A stretch of 23,343 nt of DNA from assembly GCA_000277445.1 (NCBI GenBank), contig AJWJ01000375.1, positions 1-23,343 on the forward strand, given 5' to 3'. This document shows, in pieces, positions 18,848 to 23,343 of this stretch. The translations under genes and the position numbers were made by a program. The notes beneath the pieces are model-generated. The model was not told where the DNA came from. It did no database searches and was given only the letters and a program-made list of their open reading frames with translations. The DNA comes from Polysphondylium violaceum. Its lineage: Eukaryota; Evosea; Eumycetozoa; Dictyosteliales; Dictyosteliaceae. Position 1 is the stretch's first letter. Every line of letters starts with the position of its first letter.

Positions 18848-20958
18848 ATGGAGTCTGCTAAAAGAAGAATAAATCATATTACACAGAATTTAATTGGAGT
18901 CAATGATGTCTCTAGTGATGGAAGCAATCAAGATACATCTTCTCAGTCATCGGGAGTCTTGGAGATAACCAAAACCTTTGATACAGATTCGCTAAATAGA
19001 TATTTATTCCCATACAATAGAGATATGAGAAAAAAGTTGTTGGAAGTTTGGAGATCTGAACCTCTCCTTACTCAACCCACTTTTGGCTTATCACTAAAGG
19101 AAGAAAGAGAACTCTCTGTTATTCAATTTAAAAGATTATTATCATTAGCAAAAGAGAATATTTCAATTTGGGACATTATGAAGTAAATGTTTATTATTTA
19201 TTGCTTTAAAAACACAATAACAATTGTATCGTTTATATTAACACAACTACAACAACTATATCTATTAGTGATCCAAAAAAAGTAGCAGCATTTACTCAAT
19301 GTTATAGATTAAAAAATATAGCAACATCAACATTATTTGGTGTACATTATTCATTATTTGGTTCATCCATTCTTTTTTTAGGTTCAGATGAACAAAGAAA
19401 TTATTATTTACCAAGTATGTAATGCGTTATATTAATTATTGTACCAATAGATTTAAAATAGATTGATAATTAATCAAATATTATTATAGAGGTAGAAAAT
19501 TTAGATTTAATGGGATGTTTTGCATTAACTGAACTTGGACATGGTAGTAATGTACAAGCAATTGAAACAATTGCAGAATATGATCATTCAAAAGAAGAAT
19601 TTGTATTAAATTCACCAACCATTACAAGTCAAAAGTATTTTATTGGTGGTGCTGCAAAAAATGCAAACTTTAGTGTTGTATTTGCTCAATTAAAGGTTGG
19701 TGAAAAAATGGAAGGTGTTCATGCATTTATTGTAAAGATTAGAGATGATAGTGGTAGACCAACCACTGGTGTAAAGATTGGTGATTGTGGTCATAAAATG
19801 GCACTCAATGGTGTTGACAATGGTAGACTAATGTTTAACAACGTTAGAATCCCCAGAGAAAGTCTATTGTCTCGTTATGGTGGCGTAAACAAAGCTGGCA
19901 TCTATTCAAGTCCTATCAACCCCGCCATCAAAAGATTTGCACACAATATTGGTGCATTGGTATTTGGTCGTTATATTGTTTCTTTGGGTTCAGTTTCCTT
20001 TTCTTCTGTTGCTCTTGGTGTTAGTCTTCGTTATGCGTTTTCTAGAAAACAATTTTTTGGCGACGATTCCAATGCCCAGGAAAAGCAATTGATCACCTAT
20101 GCAACTCACCAAAAACGTTTGATACCCCACTTGGCCAATACCTATGCCGTTCATTTTGGCAATGAATACTTTATCCACCTGTTGGCAGAAAAGGATAAAA
20201 AGAACGACAAAGAAATCCACATCGTTGCCTCGGCCCTCAAGTCCTACGCGTCTTGGGCTACCAGAGACTGTCTCCAAGATGCACGTGAGTGCTGTGGTGG
20301 CCAAGGTTTCCTCTCTGAAAACTTGATTGGCATCTTCAAGTCAGAGACAGAGATCTACACCACCTTTGAGGGAGACAATGTCTTGTTGTATCAACAAGTC
20401 GCCAAATTCATTCTCTCTGAGGCTCGTAGAAAGCCTGTCCCAGAATTCACTGTTCAATCAGACAGCCAAAAGAAACAATGTGACAGAAAGTATCTCACCT
20501 CGTTTGAGTTTCTCACTACCGCCATGAACAACAGACTCTACCAAAACATTGCCTATGTCACAGACAAGTTGACCGAGGCCATTGGCAATGGTAAATCGGT
20601 TATGGATGCCTGGAATGACAGTGGAAACATTATCTTGAGATTGGGTATTGCCTACAGTGAGAAATTCATTCTCGATAAATTCATTAATGGTGTAGTCAAT
20701 TGTCCAGATAGTACAGCTCAATCTGTTATGACCCTTTTGGTTTCTTTGTATGGTTTAAATATTATAGAAAAGGATAATTGGTTCCTTAGATACAATTACA
20801 TCTCTACCGACCAATCAGAGGCAATCTATCAATTAATTCCCGAACTTTGCAAAGAAATCGTCCCCCATTCTGTATCTTTGGTCGATGCTCTTGGTTTTGA
20901 TGGAAATGAGTTGGGTGCCACCATTTCTGGTGATTGGATTGAGAAAAATAAGTATTAA
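18848..20958 (+). CDS. Acyl-CoA oxidase (peroxisomal beta-oxidation)
   Basis: Coding sequence is join(18848..19182,19269..19414,19490..20958), 649 residues, close to the family's usual 650-700. Introns of 86 and 75 nt have GTAAAT/GTATGT donors and TAG acceptors and restore frame ('IMN-DPKK', 'YYLPK-VENLD'). The enzyme oxidises acyl-CoA to trans-2-enoyl-CoA with FAD, passing electrons to oxygen. Visible signatures are 'CFALTELGHGSN' (flavin/substrate region, TELGHG at 174-179), 'RYAFSRKQF' (341-349), 'CCGGQGF' (428-434) and 'TTFEGDN', whose Glu454 corresponds to the family's catalytic base. The C terminus ends IEKNKY, so there is no SKL-type PTS1. Residues 7-15 (RINHITQNL) nearly fit the PTS2 pattern R-[LIV]-x5-[HQ]-L, with Asn at the His/Gln position. 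The second half uses more C- and G-ending codons than the first. Confidence 0.93.
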
Positions 20959-21137
20959 TAATGAAAACACTCCATCAAATTTATAATTGGGATTTAATTA
21001 AATCATGTATTTTATTTATAAATAAAGAAATGTTCAAATATTGTTTTATAGATATAGAGAATTTAAAGGAGATATTGCCTATCGTTTTAATTTTGTGTGA
21101 TTAATAATTACAAATTGTGGTTTTATTTTAAAGGATT
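20959..21137. terminator. Shared 3' region of two convergent genes
   Basis: This 179-nt spacer separates the stop codons of the acyl-CoA oxidase gene and the CAP-protein gene. AATAAA at 21021-21026 serves the plus-strand gene, and its complement TTTATT at 21122-21127 serves the minus-strand gene. No other feature is visible. Confidence 0.6.
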
Positions 21138-21150
21138 TTACAAGTAAAAT
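21135..21150. repeat. Perfect palindrome overlapping the CAP-gene stop codon
   Basis: Seven-base arms (ATTTTAC/GTAAAAT) are separated by two As; the TAA of the CAP-protein gene (21138-21140) lies inside. It may be chance in AT-rich DNA. Confidence 0.4.
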
Positions 21151-23084
21151 TTAACAATGAAACTAATTAATAAAAGACAGCTAGTGCCTAATAATTGGTT
21201 AATTACGAGTGCAGAGGCACCACTTCCTTCTGGTGTTTCTCCATTATCGGGTTCTCTACTATCAATTGTTCCACCATTATCTATTGGTGAATTGGTAGGT
21301 GATTCTGTAGTTGGAGCTTCAGTGGTAGGTGATTCTGTTGTAGGAGCATCGGTGGTTGGAGCTTCAGTAACTGGTGCATTTGTAGTAGGAGATTCTGTTG
21401 TTGGAGAATCAGTGGGAGCTTCTGTTGCTGGAGAATCAGTGGGAGCTTCTGTTGTTGGGGCATCAGTTGCAGGAGCATCAGTTGGAGATTCAGTTGTTGG
21501 GGCATCAGTTGCAGGGGCATCAGTTGGAGATTCAGTTGTTGGAGCTTCAGTTGTTGGAGAATCAGTAGGTGATTCTGTTATTGGAACATCAGTAGGAGCC
21601 TCAGTAGGTGGGTTTGTTGGGGCATCTGTTGCAGGAGCATCAGTGGGAGCCTCAGTAGGTGGGTTTGTTGGGGCTTCTGTAGGTGGATTTGTTGGGGCAT
21701 CTGTTGCAGGAGCATCAGTGGGAGCCTCAGTAGGTGGATTTGTTGGGGCTTCTGTAGGTGAATTTGTTGGGGCCTCGGTTGGAGCTTCAGTAGGAGCTTG
21801 AGTTGGTGGCTCGGTTGGTGGATTTGTTGGAGCCTTGGTTGGAGCTTCAGTAGGAGCTTGGGTAGGTGGATTGGTTGGGGCTTCAGTAGGTGGATTAGTT
21901 GGAGCTTCAGTAGGAGCTTGGGTAGGTGGGTTTGTTGGAGCTTCAGTGGGTGGGTTTGTTGGAGCTTCAGTAGGTGGATTTGTTGGAGCCTCGGTTGGAA
22001 CAGTGGTAGGGATTATTGTTGGGGCTACAGTAGGGGCTTGAGTGGGAGCTGTTGTTGGGGCTTCGGTAGTAGATGTACCGTCAACGGTTTCAGTACTCCA
22101 AGCATCACAAGTACTCGATGCAGTAGCCAACTTTAAAGATCCAGTATCAGGATATGTATAAGTTTTTCCATTTGTTGTTTTAAAAACAAATTTATAATTA
22201 GAACAGGCTGTATATGATGATGGAACAAAAGAATAAACTCCTTTGTTGGCAGAACCCAAAATAAGAGACATGGTATTTGCAGTACCGTCAGCCAAAATAA
22301 CTTGAGCAGAAGATAAAGTTTCACCGGCGCTATTGTAATAGTTTGCCAAAAAGTTTGGATTCTTTGAATCGGGATAAAAAGTATGGGAGGCTGAGTAAAT
22401 TGGGGCTGAAAGAGAATCGCAATTGCCACTCTTGAAATCTTGGGTCCAATAACTCTTGTACTTTGAACCAGAGTTGTAATAGTAACCAACACCTAATAAT
22501 TGGAAATCACTGGCCATCATATTGGAACGGTGACCATCGTTTGAGCCATCACTAACACATACAGATGACTCTTCACAAATTAATAAATTGTTTGCCAAAA
22601 GACCAGTGGAATAACCGGCGGCAATATTTTCACCCCATCCAGAGCCTTTACAGGATGAAGACCAAGTTTTAAATCTATCGGAGATGGAACCACCATCACA
22701 ATCATCATGCTCAAAACATGCATTAACACCCATATCTTGGGAATGGAATTGAGCTTGTTGATTTAAAAGGTTATTATAGTACAAGGGGTTAACAGCTGGA
22801 TATTTGACCAATACATTGTTTAAATTTGAAAAGCCAGATTTCATAAAATAACTAACATATCCTCTTGGATCCATACGAACACTATTAACCATTACATGAT
22901 TTTCTCTTTCATGCCAATTTGGTAATCCTATATAAATATATTTTATGTTAATTTAAAATGATAAAATTAATTATTTTTTAAATTTAATTTGATACATACC
23001 ACTACTACCTTCACCATAAGAATACACATTAGGTAAAAGTAAAGCGAAAACAAAACAAAGTGTAAAAAATTTAAAAAGTTTCAT
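21138..23084 (-). CDS. Secreted CAP/SCP-domain protein with Thr/Pro mucin stalk and probable GPI anchor
   Basis: Coding sequence is complement(join(21138..22927,23000..23084)), 624 residues. The short first exon encodes a signal peptide (MKLFKFFTLCFVFALLLPN); a 72-nt intron (GTATGT...TATAG, phase 1) joins it to 'GLPNWHERENHVMVNS'. Residues about 35-200 form a CAP (SCP/PR-1/Tpx-like) domain with 'FHSQDMG' (His90), 'GWGENIAAG' (Glu128) and 'DGHRSNMM' (His161), three of the family's cleft residues, plus several Cys. A second beta-rich region (about 205-300) follows. Residues about 317-575 are a Thr/Pro/Glu/Ala repeat stalk (TEAPTNPP-type units), likely heavily O-glycosylated. The end is a hydrophobic tail after 'EGSGAS', fitting a GPI-anchor signal. 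The role is unknown; CAP proteins act outside the cell. Confidence 0.9.
21285..22064 (-). repeat. Coding tandem repeat (TEAPTNPP-type units)
   Basis: About 780 nt of degenerate repeats encoding Thr/Pro-rich units. The 'NPPTEAPT' form dominates the first half of the stalk, and 'TESPTDAPATDAPT' forms dominate the second half. Several copies are near-identical at the DNA level, pointing to recent unequal exchange. The opposite strand is open in two frames only because of this repeat. Confidence 0.85.
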
Positions 23085-23343
23085 TGTGTAAATTATATAA
23101 AGAAAACATTTGAAGTGTAAAAATAAAAATAAAAAATAAATGAATTAGTTTGTTGGATTGTGATTTATTTATATAAAGGAATTGGATGTGCAAGGCCTCG
23201 CCCTTTTGAATTCAAAATTAAATAAAATTAATTTTAATTAAAATTTAACGGATAATTAATTTCAAAGTGTGTCTTAAATCTCGTGAACCGAAGTTTTTCC
23301 AAAAAAAGATTTTCAAAAACTAATCTTTTTTTTTTTTTTTTTT
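23085..23343 (-). promoter_or_regulatory. Promoter of the CAP-protein gene
   Basis: On the minus strand, TATATAAA at 23168-23175 is followed by an oligo-T-rich tract (about 23102-23127) and then the ATG at 23084, the standard dictyostelid arrangement. Farther upstream is AT-rich DNA ending in a poly-T run at the window edge. Confidence 0.55.
23301..23332. repeat. 11-bp-stem inverted repeat followed by T run
   Basis: AAAAAAAGATT (23301-23311) and AATCTTTTTTT (23322-23332) flank a 10-nt loop, and Ts continue to the end of the window. Such A/T arms are cheap in this sequence, so function is doubtful. Confidence 0.45.

Noticed and set aside
21285-22064. Repeat array resembling a CRISPR-like or satellite structure
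   Set aside because: The units are in coding frame, degenerate and without unique spacers; it is a protein repeat.
21157-22136. Long plus-strand open frames (Gly-Ala-Ser-Val and Trp-rich) opposite the CAP-protein stalk
   Set aside because: Antisense shadows of the Thr/Pro repeat; the minus frame has a signal peptide, CAP domain and proper splicing.

Overview
The window looks like nuclear DNA from a social amoeba (Dictyostelia). Short introns of 58-95 nt carry GTA-type donors and mostly TAG acceptors. Intergenic DNA is extremely AT-rich with long A and T homopolymers. Proteins carry poly-Asn and poly-Gln tracts, and the families found (dictyostelid-type ankyrin protein, CAP protein with a Thr/Pro mucin tail, signal-peptide/Cys-module surface proteins) fit that group. 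Coding GC looks clearly higher than in D. discoideum, so a species from another dictyostelid group is my inference; no taxon is proven.

Layout: seven protein genes, six on the minus strand. (1) complement(<1..3454) and (2) complement(4079..7181) are tandem paralogues. They encode very large secreted or membrane proteins built of Cys-containing beta-sandwich-like modules. Both have a first exon of exactly 1651 nt followed by a phase-1 intron; in gene 1 this intron is a multiple of three without stops, so it is hidden in an open frame. (3) complement(7901..10328) is an ankyrin-type protein with one 58-nt intron. (4) complement(10590..12851) is a P-loop ATPase with a probable C-terminal nuclease-like domain and a Crinkler (CRN)-like N terminus; its first exon/frame junction is uncertain. 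(5) complement(13931..15628) is a Cut8/STS1-family nuclear proteasome tether embedded in poly-Gln and Gln/His tracts. (6) 18848..20958 on the plus strand is a three-exon acyl-CoA oxidase. (7) complement(21138..23084) is a secreted CAP/SCP protein with a long Thr/Pro repeat stalk and a probable GPI signal.

Two gaps hold coding relics that a standard ORF search misses. A plus-strand remnant at about 3591-4070 has spacing that weakly recalls the Ty1/copia RNase H region. A minus-strand orphan exon or gene fragment lies at 13251-13451. The 3.2 kb gap upstream of gene 5 and gene 6 (15629-18847) contains no gene I can support. It holds homopolymers, dinucleotide repeats, G-tract (quadruplex-type) motifs and one small GC-rich island.

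The genes do not form an evident pathway. Genes 1, 2 and 7 all concern the cell surface or secretion, gene 4 belongs to an effector/conflict-type family, and genes 5 and 6 are housekeeping (proteasome localisation, peroxisomal beta-oxidation). All assignments come from reading the sequence; no database search was possible.
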